Shown here: positions 1 through 5,990 of the stretch, in pieces
How the letters are laid out: every line of letters starts with the position of its first letter
How positions within the stretch are numbered: position 1 is the first letter of the stretch
Assembly: GCA_017557715.1 (NCBI GenBank)
Contig: JAFYYE010000237.1
Span: 1 to 12,462, forward strand
Source: Pseudobutyrivibrio sp.
Lineage (GTDB): Bacteria > Bacillota > Clostridia > Lachnospirales > Lachnospiraceae
Reading direction: 5' to 3'
DNA: 12,462 bases
Program-made: the position numbers and the translations under genes
Notes under the pieces: model-generated
Told to the model about the DNA's origin: nothing
Database searches by the model: none
What the model saw: only the letters and a program-made list of their open reading frames with translations

Positions 1-1
1 C

Positions 2-955
2 AGTGGTTTCCTGCCCCTTTCTATATTCTCTATCTGCGTGCTGTTAGTAGGCGCTTTTTTCCAGACATTGGAGGGCCCTGCCTATCAGGCTCTTGTTGCC
101 GATATTACACCAGCTGAAAAAAGAGAAAAGGCTTTTTCACTCTTATACCTGGGAAGCAATATTGGACTTATCCTTTCACCTACTTTAGCTGGTTTGCTGT
201 TTAATAATTATTTATGGTTATGCTTTGTAATCAGCGGCTTATCCATCAGTGTTTCTACTGTATTAATTTGTCTGTTTGTAAAAAATGAGAAGGTAGAAGA
301 TTACCTTGTAGAAGAATCTGATGAATCTATAGAAGATGATTTGAACATCTGGACCATTGTAAGAAACAGCGGCGCACTCATAGCCTTCATTATCTCTTTG
401 GCATTCTATCAGGGCGCTTATTCCCAATTTGGATACCTGATGCCTTTAGACATAGCAAAAGCCTTTCCGGAGAAAGGCTCTGTAATATATGGTACTATCA
501 CTAGTGTAAACTGTTTCTTAGTAGTTTTGTTTACACCTATTATCACTATGGTATTTGAAAAAGTAGATCTGACCAAAAAGTTTGCTCTTGGCGTATTCCT
601 TCAGGTAGTTAGCTTTGCTGCATTCCTTTTATCATTTGGCATCATAGGCGGCTACTATGTTTCAATCGCCTTATTTACTTTTGGTGAAATCCTTACCACC
701 ATCATGATGGGCGCATTCCTTGCAGAACGTGTACCTGAAAGCCATAGAGGTCGCATCTTTGGTGTGACAAACTTCGCCGGTGCTTTTATGCAGGGCATCA
801 CACAGTTCGGCAGTGGAAGAATGTTTGACACCTTCGGCCCTGCCTACGCCTGGGCCTTTTCCATCGCCATGACTATGGTTGCTGTTATTGCGGCACTGAT
901 GCTTGTATACTTAGACAAAAAAGAGTTTAGCCAGCTGTATGTACAGGCTGACTAA
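2..955 (+). CDS. MFS transporter, drug-efflux-like, 5' truncated by window edge
   Basis: This is the C-terminal part of a major facilitator superfamily permease, a secondary transporter in the cytoplasmic membrane. The frame is open from base 2, so the gene begins outside the window. The GTG at 38 is only an internal valine. About 317 residues are visible, against the usual roughly 400, so about the first three membrane helices are missing. Visible are a helix followed by the cytoplasmic motif VADITPAEKREKAF, typical of the DHA1 drug-H+ antiporter group, and the glycine/proline-rich helix LGSNIGLILSPTLAGLLF. Then come an acidic central loop (VEDYLVEESDESIEDD) and six further hydrophobic segments in the second half, with a conserved-type HRGRIFG loop before the last two. 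The substrate cannot be read from the sequence. The gene is convergent with the downstream HAD gene. No clear hairpin terminator is visible in the 51 nt between them. Confidence 0.85.
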   Translation, partial: SGFLPLSIFSICVLLVGAFFQTLEGPAYQALVADITPAEKREKAFSLLYLGSNIGLILSPTLAGLLFNNYLWLCFVISGLSISVSTVLICLFVKNEKVEDYLVEESDESIEDDLNIWTIVRNSGALIAFIISLAFYQGAYSQFGYLMPLDIAKAFPEKGSVIYGTITSVNCFLVVLFTPIITMVFEKVDLTKKFALGVFLQVVSFAAFLLSFGIIGGYYVSIALFTFGEILTTIMMGAFLAERVPESHRGRIFGVTNFAGAFMQGITQFGSGRMFDTFGPAYAWAFSIAMTMVAVIAALMLVYLDKKEFSQLYVQAD

Positions 956-1006
956 ACTCATCATATCTTATACTCCAATTCTCTAATTTATAATTGTGTA
1001 AATATA

Positions 1007-1507
1007 CTACATAAATCGTTCCATAACCTCGGTTGTGTGCATAGAAAGAATTCCTGCTCCGAAGGCTTCCATAATCTCTGTGTAGCTATCATCAATAAAC
1101 ATAATTTCATCCATATTAATGCCATCCCGCTCGGCTATCATCTTCATAATCAGAACTTTTTTGTGTCGACTTTCTGTAGAAATAAGATCACCATGATGCT
1201 CAAATACACCTGGGTAGCATTCTCTTAATCGATTGTATTTTGAATTGTACTCAAATGAATTGCTGCATTCTGTAAGACCATAGACTTTTACCCCATGATT
1301 AAAATGCAAATCATCAATCAGATTTTTCACTCCTCTAGGGGCCTGACATTTAATATAGGCATTGTGATTAATGTTAAATCTTAGCCAATCCTCCGGACTC
1401 TCAAAGCCGACAACTCGCTTGCCCTCCTCGTTATACATCTTCAAACAAAGCAAAGTGTTATCTACATCACCAAAAAGAACTTTAATCTTTTTCAATTTCT
1501 CTTTCAT
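1007..1507 (-). CDS. small HAD-superfamily hydrolase (phosphatase-like)
   Basis: This is a 166-residue cytoplasmic protein of the haloacid dehalogenase superfamily, probably a phosphatase for a small phosphorylated metabolite. Motif I is GDVDNTLL, with nucleophile D14 and acid/base D16. Motif II is T79 (YGLTE). The motif III lysine is K116 or K117, and motif IV is the acidic pair D139/D140 (MFIDDS). The segment between motifs I and II is short, so the cap domain is small. I chose the ATG at 1507 over one 11 codons upstream because an AGGAGG lies 6 nt before it. The longer form would place that ribosome site inside the coding region. The gene follows the helicase pair on the same strand by 49 nt, with no terminator between, so it may be read from that transcript. 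The exact substrate is unknown; similarity to nucleotidase-type HADs is possible but unproven. Confidence 0.8.
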   Translation of the reverse strand: MKEKLKKIKVLFGDVDNTLLCLKMYNEEGKRVVGFESPEDWLRFNINHNAYIKCQAPRGVKNLIDDLHFNHGVKVYGLTECSNSFEYNSKYNRLRECYPGVFEHHGDLISTESRHKKVLIMKMIAERDGINMDEIMFIDDSYTEIMEAFGAGILSMHTTEVMERFM

Positions 1508-1556
1508 CCCAGTCCTCCTATATACCGGCCACATTTTCATTTTTGCAACAACTATG

Positions 1557-2105
1557 TCAACCTAATATTTCATCTATATGTTCAATAATAAAAGATTGTG
1601 CTTTTTCTGTATATAATGTAGCAATGTAAGGCTTGCCTGATGTGGATGTTCTTTCTTCAGAAATAATGCCTATAGCATTTCCTTTTTCTGTAGCTCTATT
1701 GTTAGTCTTTCCATCAGGCATATCCACAACCATAAGATATCCATTTTCTTTTAGATAATCTGATATTACCTTGTAACTAATTTTCTGATAAATATTTGAA
1801 TCAACTAATTCATTCATTTGCTCAACAAATTTAGTAATTGGTTTGTCTGCTCTATATAAATAGTCCTTTAATACATCTGTCGGAAATGGTGGCAAATCTT
1901 TTTTTGATGATTTCTTTCCAATATTTCCACCATTCCTTTTAACCTCCTCCAAAATCTCTTTTGTAAAATACATGCATCTAATTACATTAGGGTTATTCAA
2001 GACAGAATCACTTTCAGCTGGCATATTATTCACTGGATTTTTACCATCCGCAATTCGTTGTAAATATAGGATTGCAGTATCTAACTTATTAATATCTATC
2101 TCCAT
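1557..2105 (-). CDS. 182-residue protein of unknown function, partner of the helicase
   Basis: I do not recognise a named family with certainty. An N-terminal helical part (residues 8-58) contains IADGKNPVN and SVLNNPNVIRCMYF, a pattern I associate with small proteins encoded next to helicases or zinc-finger proteins. A basic linker (about 61-73, GKKSSKKD) leads to a C-terminal part (about 75-182). There, predicted helices followed by LKENGYL, GKTNNRATEKGNAIGI and a final TLYTEKAQSFIIEHI resemble the winged-helix-like C-termini of phage antirepressor or KilA-C type proteins. DNA binding is therefore a reasonable inference, not shown. The ATG has a good AGGAGG 7 nt upstream. Its first 10 nt overlap the end of the helicase gene, so the two are almost certainly translated from one mRNA. 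Base composition is as AT-rich as the helicase. No catalytic motif or signal peptide is visible. Confidence 0.8.
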   Translation of the reverse strand: MEIDINKLDTAILYLQRIADGKNPVNNMPAESDSVLNNPNVIRCMYFTKEILEEVKRNGGNIGKKSSKKDLPPFPTDVLKDYLYRADKPITKFVEQMNELVDSNIYQKISYKVISDYLKENGYLMVVDMPDGKTNNRATEKGNAIGIISEERTSTSGKPYIATLYTEKAQSFIIEHIDEILG

Positions 2106-5100
2106 AATACAACCTCCTGTTCAAGATATTTTTTTAACTCTAGTATCTTACTCTTAGTAATTATCTCTGAATAATGTAATCCCTCATATGTAGAGTGAAT
2201 AACTGGAACATTTTCCCTTGTTTTAAGAAGAAGATTTTCCTTAAGCATCCACTCTAGTATAACTTGTACATTTTCTTCACCTAACTCTTTTAATTTGCCA
2301 AAATGTTCAAGCATATGAAGTTTATCATCAAACATTACTTTTGATTCAAACCCAATTAAATAATCACATAAAGTTTCTAAGGAATAAAACTTTTTCTCAC
2401 TAATTTCTTGATTCGCATTTACGATAATATAAATTACTTCATTTAAGTCAAACCCTTGATAAGCTACTGAATCTGTTTCTAGTTTTTTTATCTTAACATA
2501 TTCAGATGGGAACGTCTTAGCCTGCTTATTAATTCCACTTGCATAAGTTTTCAACCTTTGCGCAGAATGTTGCCTTATATCACCCTCATCTAAAGAATAG
2601 CCCATACCCCTATAATAATACTCCTTAGACATCATTCGATTACAACCAGTACCGTCCTTTTTGTAATTAGTACAGCCCAGGAAATATTCATTATTTGCTC
2701 GTCTAGCAATCAAATAGCCATCTCTGCATTGATCACATTTTTGGATTGCTAGTTTGCCAGCTTTAAGATCATTTGTCATAAAGCCACACACTTCTGGCTC
2801 GTTTGTACAAATATATAAAGGCAATCCATATGCAGGTTTATACTTTAACTGCATTGGATATCCACAAATTGGACAAGCCTTACGATTGGTTTTAGCAACA
2901 TAGTTTTCATCCCAATTACCATTTAATCGAACACTCTTATAATCATGCTTTAATTCGAGTAAAAACTCAGAAGGATTTTGCTCTGGTGCAACAACAAATA
3001 CTCTATATTTTGTTCTTGTCATCGCAACATAAAATAATCTTCGTTCCTCGGCGTAATCTATACTATTATCGCCTTTTAGGACAAATGATAAAACAGGATC
3101 ATCCTCTACCTTTGATGGAAAGCCATACGTTTCATTTTTACCATTAATAATTATAACATCATCATATCCCAGTCCTTTTGATGAATGGGCAGTCATAAAG
3201 GTAATATTTAAATTAGGATATTTTACACTTTTCACCTTGCTGGTTTTATATTGAAATTCAAATAATCCGGTTCGTTCCAAATTATTTCCATCAAATCCAT
3301 ATCTCCCTAACAGTAAAATAGTGCCAACTTTCTTTCCTTCTTTCTTTTTGTATTTAATTAATTCCTGAATACAAGTCTGAACAGCATATGCTAAAGCATA
3401 ATTTGAACCACTCCTTCTTTCATTGTTCTTAGCTTTAGCTTTACCATCATATGTATATATTAATACTGGGTCTTCAATTGTCTTTGGAGAAATTAATCTT
3501 TTTGAAATCTGTGATGTATTCTTCTGAATAAAACCACCAGCTATATCTATTACATCCTGAGAATTACGATAAGTTTTTACTATTTTTAGTTGCTTAGCAT
3601 ATCCCATTTTTTCTGCGAATTTAGTAAACAATGTGATATCTGAGCCACTAAATGCATAAATAGATTGCCAATCATCACCTACAGCTATGATTTTAGCATC
3701 AGTTACATCTGCTAATGCCTTAGTTAAATCAAATCGTTGGCGAGATATATCCTGATATTCATCAACAATAATGTATTTAAAATCTAGCTTCTGCTTCATA
3801 TCCTTAACTTCCTTAAGAATACGAGCAGACTCGTTTATCATGTCTTCAAAATCAACAGCTTTATTTTCTTTGAGCCATCGTTCATATTCCAAGTAACAAT
3901 CATTGCATATATCCAAGAAAAGTCTGCTTCTAACATTCTGGGTGGAATGATACATTCTATTGAATTCATCTGCATTATAACCATTCACCTTAAAGTTTGA
4001 TATAAAACGACAAATTAGTGTAATAAGTCTTCTTGTATACCTATTCTCTTCTCCAGCCACCAATAATTCCATTACCTCTTTATTTGGACGAGGCTTTATA
4101 ATAAATCCATGGTCTTCCAACTGTTCCTTAAGATGAATAACTAGTGGTCTATTATCGTTATACTTTGAAAAAGTATAAATCAACAATGTATTATGCTGGC
4201 GGTGTTGTAATATTTTATCGTTTATTTGTTTTTTGTATCGTTCAATTTCTGCTTCACTATATCTGTCATTTTTTCCATCCTCTGATATTCCGAAATGCTC
4301 TATATAAGCTGTTTTTCCATTTTGATGAATTACAAAATCAGGTGTATATGGCTTACGAGAATACAAGATGTCATATGGATATAATGGTTCATATTCATAA
4401 TCTATATTATTTAAATAAAGAAAGTTAGCGATTTCCACTTCTTGATGAGAGCGTAGAAATTCATTTTGAATAGTGACTGATTTTTTGGTTCTTGCATCAA
4501 TTACGTTACGCTTAAACTCTTCCAAATCACTTCTCATTGTTGAATAATTAGCCTTAGCAATATTATTAAAGAAACCATTAAAATCCTCTCCAACATATGG
4601 AGCATCAAAATATGAAGCAAAAAACATAATCAGATTATTTACAACTGATTCATTTCGCATAATGGAATTTCTAAAATAATCCCTTATTACAAAATAAAGC
4701 TTTGTATTATCTACTATATTAAGTTTCTCGTCTGGAGAATTCTTATGAATTATTGCATTACCCGCAGAATGAAAGGTTGCAATAGGGCATTGAATACCTA
4801 GCTGTCCTTGAATCTTTTCTTTCAACTCATTGACAGCTTTATTAGTAAAAGATACAACCAGAATTTGTGATGGATTAACACCTTGCTTATCTACTAAATA
4901 CTTAACCTTTGCAGCTACAGTAGTTGTTTTACCTGCGCCAGCGCCAGCGATTACCAATGTATAGTCTTCATCAGATAAAACTACACGTCTTTGATCATCA
5001 TCCAGTATTATCGCCTCATCTATCGGCTTTAAAATATCATCAAGATATTGCTTTTCTGAATCCAAAGAATTAACAATAAACGCCTCATTGTGTTCATCTA

Positions 5101-5398
5101 TAAGCTTATCTATTTTCTCATATGTATGTATCGCCTTATTTACATAAAAAGAATCTTCCGCATTTGTAACACAGAATTGTTCTACCATATTACCTGATTT
5201 AATGGCATCAAAAAAATGAATTGTATTCACATAATTATTCATTAAAGGCGCATACTCACGTTTTGAAATATATCGATTACATTTCAACAAACCACTTAAT
5301 GCATCATACAATTCATGAAGCTTTATTAAATTCTCGTTCTGTGCCACCTCTTTCTTATTCTTAATTCCACGTGGCAATAGTTTATCTAGTAATCCCAC
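2096..5398 (-). CDS. SF1 UvrD/helicase IV-like DNA helicase with nuclease-like insert and zinc ribbons
   Basis: This is a 1100-residue ATP-dependent DNA translocase/helicase. The SF1A motifs appear in order: Q136 (Q motif), Walker A AGAGAGKTT (151-159, K157), Ia SFTNKA (183-188), DEYQD (546-550), GDDWQSIYAFSG (574-585), YRNS (610-613), TAHSSKGLGYD (736-746) and ERRLFYVAMTR (785-795). Between Ia and Walker B sits an insert, about 310-435, with E320/E322, PDF (353-355) and YIEHFG (365-370). This matches the layout of a PD-(D/E)XK nuclease-like domain, but the usual lysine is replaced. After the motor come two topoisomerase-style Cys4 ribbons: C842, C845, C864, C871 and C888, C891, C909, C919. 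The tail (about 985-1100) looks winged-helix-like. The start is a GTG preceded by GGGGAAG 8 nt upstream; no other in-frame start with a ribosome site is seen. A role in DNA repair or in defence against foreign DNA is inferred. The gene is notably AT-rich compared with flanking genes. Confidence 0.9.
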   Translation of the reverse strand: MGLLDKLLPRGIKNKKEVAQNENLIKLHELYDALSGLLKCNRYISKREYAPLMNNYVNTIHFFDAIKSGNMVEQFCVTNAEDSFYVNKAIHTYEKIDKLIDEHNEAFIVNSLDSEKQYLDDILKPIDEAIILDDDQRRVVLSDEDYTLVIAGAGAGKTTTVAAKVKYLVDKQGVNPSQILVVSFTNKAVNELKEKIQGQLGIQCPIATFHSAGNAIIHKNSPDEKLNIVDNTKLYFVIRDYFRNSIMRNESVVNNLIMFFASYFDAPYVGEDFNGFFNNIAKANYSTMRSDLEEFKRNVIDARTKKSVTIQNEFLRSHQEVEIANFLYLNNIDYEYEPLYPYDILYSRKPYTPDFVIHQNGKTAYIEHFGISEDGKNDRYSEAEIERYKKQINDKILQHRQHNTLLIYTFSKYNDNRPLVIHLKEQLEDHGFIIKPRPNKEVMELLVAGEENRYTRRLITLICRFISNFKVNGYNADEFNRMYHSTQNVRSRLFLDICNDCYLEYERWLKENKAVDFEDMINESARILKEVKDMKQKLDFKYIIVDEYQDISRQRFDLTKALADVTDAKIIAVGDDWQSIYAFSGSDITLFTKFAEKMGYAKQLKIVKTYRNSQDVIDIAGGFIQKNTSQISKRLISPKTIEDPVLIYTYDGKAKAKNNERRSGSNYALAYAVQTCIQELIKYKKKEGKKVGTILLLGRYGFDGNNLERTGLFEFQYKTSKVKSVKYPNLNITFMTAHSSKGLGYDDVIIINGKNETYGFPSKVEDDPVLSFVLKGDNSIDYAEERRLFYVAMTRTKYRVFVVAPEQNPSEFLLELKHDYKSVRLNGNWDENYVAKTNRKACPICGYPMQLKYKPAYGLPLYICTNEPEVCGFMTNDLKAGKLAIQKCDQCRDGYLIARRANNEYFLGCTNYKKDGTGCNRMMSKEYYYRGMGYSLDEGDIRQHSAQRLKTYASGINKQAKTFPSEYVKIKKLETDSVAYQGFDLNEVIYIIVNANQEISEKKFYSLETLCDYLIGFESKVMFDDKLHMLEHFGKLKELGEENVQVILEWMLKENLLLKTRENVPVIHSTYEGLHYSEIITKSKILELKKYLEQEVVLWR

Positions 5399-5434
5399 TA
5401 CTAATACTTCCCCATAAATATACTATTTAATAAA

Positions 5435-5463
5435 ATTATAGCATCAAACGGCTGACAAAATAA
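5435..5463 (-). promoter_or_regulatory. probable promoter of the helicase operon (extended -10)
   Basis: On the minus strand a perfect TATAAT (5435-5440) is preceded by TGC, giving a TGnTATAAT extended -10 box. The -35 position (about 5458-5463) is a poor match (TTATTT), which is common for extended -10 promoters. Transcription would start near 5428, leaving a leader of about 30 nt before the GTG at 5398. It lies back to back with the toxin promoter. Confidence 0.6.
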
Positions 5464-5472
5464 CTATTGTCA
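5453..5472. promoter_or_regulatory. operator-like inverted repeat TGACAA-N8-TTGTCA
   Basis: Two perfect 6-bp half sites (5453-5458 and 5467-5472) are separated by 8 bp. One half overlaps the -35 position of the helicase promoter. The geometry fits a dimeric repressor site, but the protein is unknown and a repeat this short can arise by chance in AT-rich DNA. Confidence 0.3.
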
Positions 5473-5541
5473 CAAAAATTACAATAACATACAGTTGTGG
5501 ATTTGTACTTTATAAAATACGCGGAATTATAGGATGTTCGA

Positions 5542-5570
5542 TTGTGGATATAGAACATATGTGCTAGATT
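5542..5570 (+). promoter_or_regulatory. probable promoter of the holin-like toxin mRNA
   Basis: TTGTGG (5542-5547) and TAGATT (5565-5570) are separated by exactly 17 bp. TGC directly precedes the -10 box, which makes it an extended -10 promoter. A start near 5577 gives a leader of about 105 nt before the toxin ATG at 5682. Such a long leader suits the translational control usual for type I toxins. Confidence 0.55.
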
Positions 5571-5636
5571 ATTAACGCGGGTCAACCGCAGAATGTACCC
5601 ACGACGAGGTGGAAATCTCCCGAGCCAATCTATAAG

Positions 5637-5681
5637 GTGCTCCACACTGCTGGATGTCACTTTGGAAGGGAGGTGGCGCAC
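5637..5681 (+). promoter_or_regulatory. leader hairpin overlapping the toxin ribosome binding site
   Basis: GTGCTCCAC (5637-5645) can pair with GTGGCGCAC (5673-5681) in eight of nine positions, with one mismatch. The right arm abuts the ATG and takes in the last base of the GGGAGG ribosome site (5668-5673). The rest of that site lies in the loop, only partly protected. Folded this way, the mRNA would start translation poorly, in keeping with type I toxin mRNAs that need processing or refolding. Pairing was judged by eye only. Confidence 0.4.
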
Positions 5682-5804
5682 ATGTCAGACTACGAATTGA
5701 TAATGATTATGCTAACAATGTTGGCATTACTCTTTACTGCTTGTGGTTTCCTGCTTGCGTTGCTTAGCTTTCTCGATAAGAGAAACAACAAGCAAAAAAA
5801 ATAA
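5682..5804 (+). CDS. holin-like type I toxin, 40 residues
   Basis: The ORF begins MSDYELIMIMLTMLALLF, continues as one hydrophobic segment (residues about 6-31) and ends in a charged tail, DKRNNKQKK. This is the build of the 'putative holin-like toxin' family of Bacillota (TxpA/BsrG-like type I toxins): a short polar N-terminus, one membrane helix, then an Asp and a lysine/asparagine-rich end. Such peptides insert in the cytoplasmic membrane and harm the cell when their antisense RNA is missing. Translation is supported by GGGAGG ending 8 nt before the ATG. A plus-strand promoter lies upstream, and hairpins followed by a U-rich run lie immediately downstream. A convergent antisense RNA gene overlaps the last codons and the 3' UTR, as expected for this class. 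Family membership is from recall of its pattern; toxicity is inferred. Confidence 0.8.
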   Translation: MSDYELIMIMLTMLALLFTACGFLLALLSFLDKRNNKQKK

Positions 5805-5805
5805 A

Positions 5806-5833
5806 GCCTCTCTCGTCGGCAAACGAAAGAGGC
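5806..5833 (-). terminator. intrinsic terminator of the antisense RNA
   Basis: A stem of 6 bp, one C/A mismatch and 4 bp closes a 6-nt loop. On the minus strand it runs straight into a T-rich tract (plus 5794-5805). It could also end read-through transcripts from rarA and the aminotransferase, which have no clear terminator of their own. Confidence 0.7.
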
Positions 5834-5834
5834 G

Positions 5835-5849
5835 GCTCTCACTGAGAGC
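5835..5849. other. symmetrical hairpin GCTCTC-ACT-GAGAGC in the toxin/antitoxin overlap
   Basis: A 6-bp perfect stem with a 3-nt loop lies within the stretch shared by toxin mRNA and antisense RNA. Being nearly palindromic, it forms in both RNAs. Such exposed complementary loops often start pairing between sense and antisense RNAs. On the plus strand it is followed by a moderately T-rich stretch, so it may also weaken toxin transcription. Confidence 0.5.
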
Positions 5850-5867
5850 TAATTAGTTTCTTTCGGG

Positions 5868-5897
5868 AGCATCCACTTTGGAGTGGGTGCTTTCTTT
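5868..5897 (+). terminator. intrinsic terminator of the toxin mRNA
   Basis: AGCATCCACT and AGTGGGTGCT (5868-5877 and 5882-5891) form a 10-bp stem with one G-U pair and the loop TTGG, followed by TTCTTT. It closes the toxin transcript just where the antisense RNA is predicted to start. Confidence 0.75.
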
Positions 5898-5903
5898 ATG
5901 AGT

Positions 5904-5932
5904 ATTATACACTCAATTATCCAAAAGCTCAA
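5904..5932 (-). promoter_or_regulatory. strong promoter of the antisense antitoxin RNA
   Basis: On the minus strand TTGAGC (plus 5927-5932) and a perfect TATAAT (plus 5904-5909) are separated by 17 bp. This is the best sigma-A match in the window. It reads leftwards into the toxin 3' region rather than into any protein gene, which supports an antisense RNA. Confidence 0.7.
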
Positions 5933-5949
5933 TTTATAATTTTTCACTC

Positions 5950-5965
5950 CCACATCTTTATGTGG
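5950..5965 (+). other. small hairpin between toxin module and aminotransferase
   Basis: CCACAT-CTTT-ATGTGG forms a 6-bp stem. On the plus strand TTTCACTTTTTC follows, which would make it a weak back-up terminator. On the minus strand, where the aminotransferase transcript arrives, the following bases are A-rich, so it is a poor terminator there. Confidence 0.3.
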
Positions 5966-5990
5966 TTTCACTTTTTCTATTTAAAAGTCC

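Larger units (their letters stand above)
5795..5897 (-). ncRNA. antisense antitoxin RNA of the type I module (predicted)
   Basis: A minus-strand promoter (TTGAGC, 17 bp, TATAAT) points into the 3' end of the toxin gene and predicts a start near 5897. About 65 nt later the minus strand forms a hairpin: GCCTCT/AGAGGC, one mismatch, ACGA/TCGT, loop CGGCAA on the plus strand, at 5806-5833. It is followed directly by UUUAUUUUUUUU, which is complementary to the toxin's lysine codons and stop (5794-5805). That defines an RNA of about 100 nt, fully complementary to the toxin 3' UTR including its terminator hairpins. The arrangement is the one described for RatA/TxpA, where RNA duplex formation removes the toxin mRNA. 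The RNA itself is inferred; promoter and terminator are directly visible. Confidence 0.7.

Noticed and set aside
956..1006. A terminator between the convergent MFS and HAD genes
   Set aside because: The 51 nt are AT-rich but show no convincing stem-loop.
1508..1556. A possible promoter TTGCAA-18-TATATA before the HAD gene
   Set aside because: The -10 would overlap the ribosome binding site, so the transcript would start too late to carry it.
4144..4428. A plus-strand 94-codon frame with hydrophobic stretches opposite the helicase
   Set aside because: The hydrophobicity comes from reading AT-rich DNA on the opposite strand; no ribosome site is seen.
2096..5398. Gabija-type or AddAB/RecBCD-type assignment of the helicase
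   Set aside because: No OLD-family nuclease or AddB/RecC partner is adjacent, and the motor insert and zinc ribbons do not match those systems.
5436..5681. An 81-codon open frame on the minus strand upstream of the helicase
   Set aside because: It covers the promoters and the toxin leader, has no recognisable domain, and would place the toxin ribosome site and leader hairpin opposite its first codons. It looks like a chance frame.
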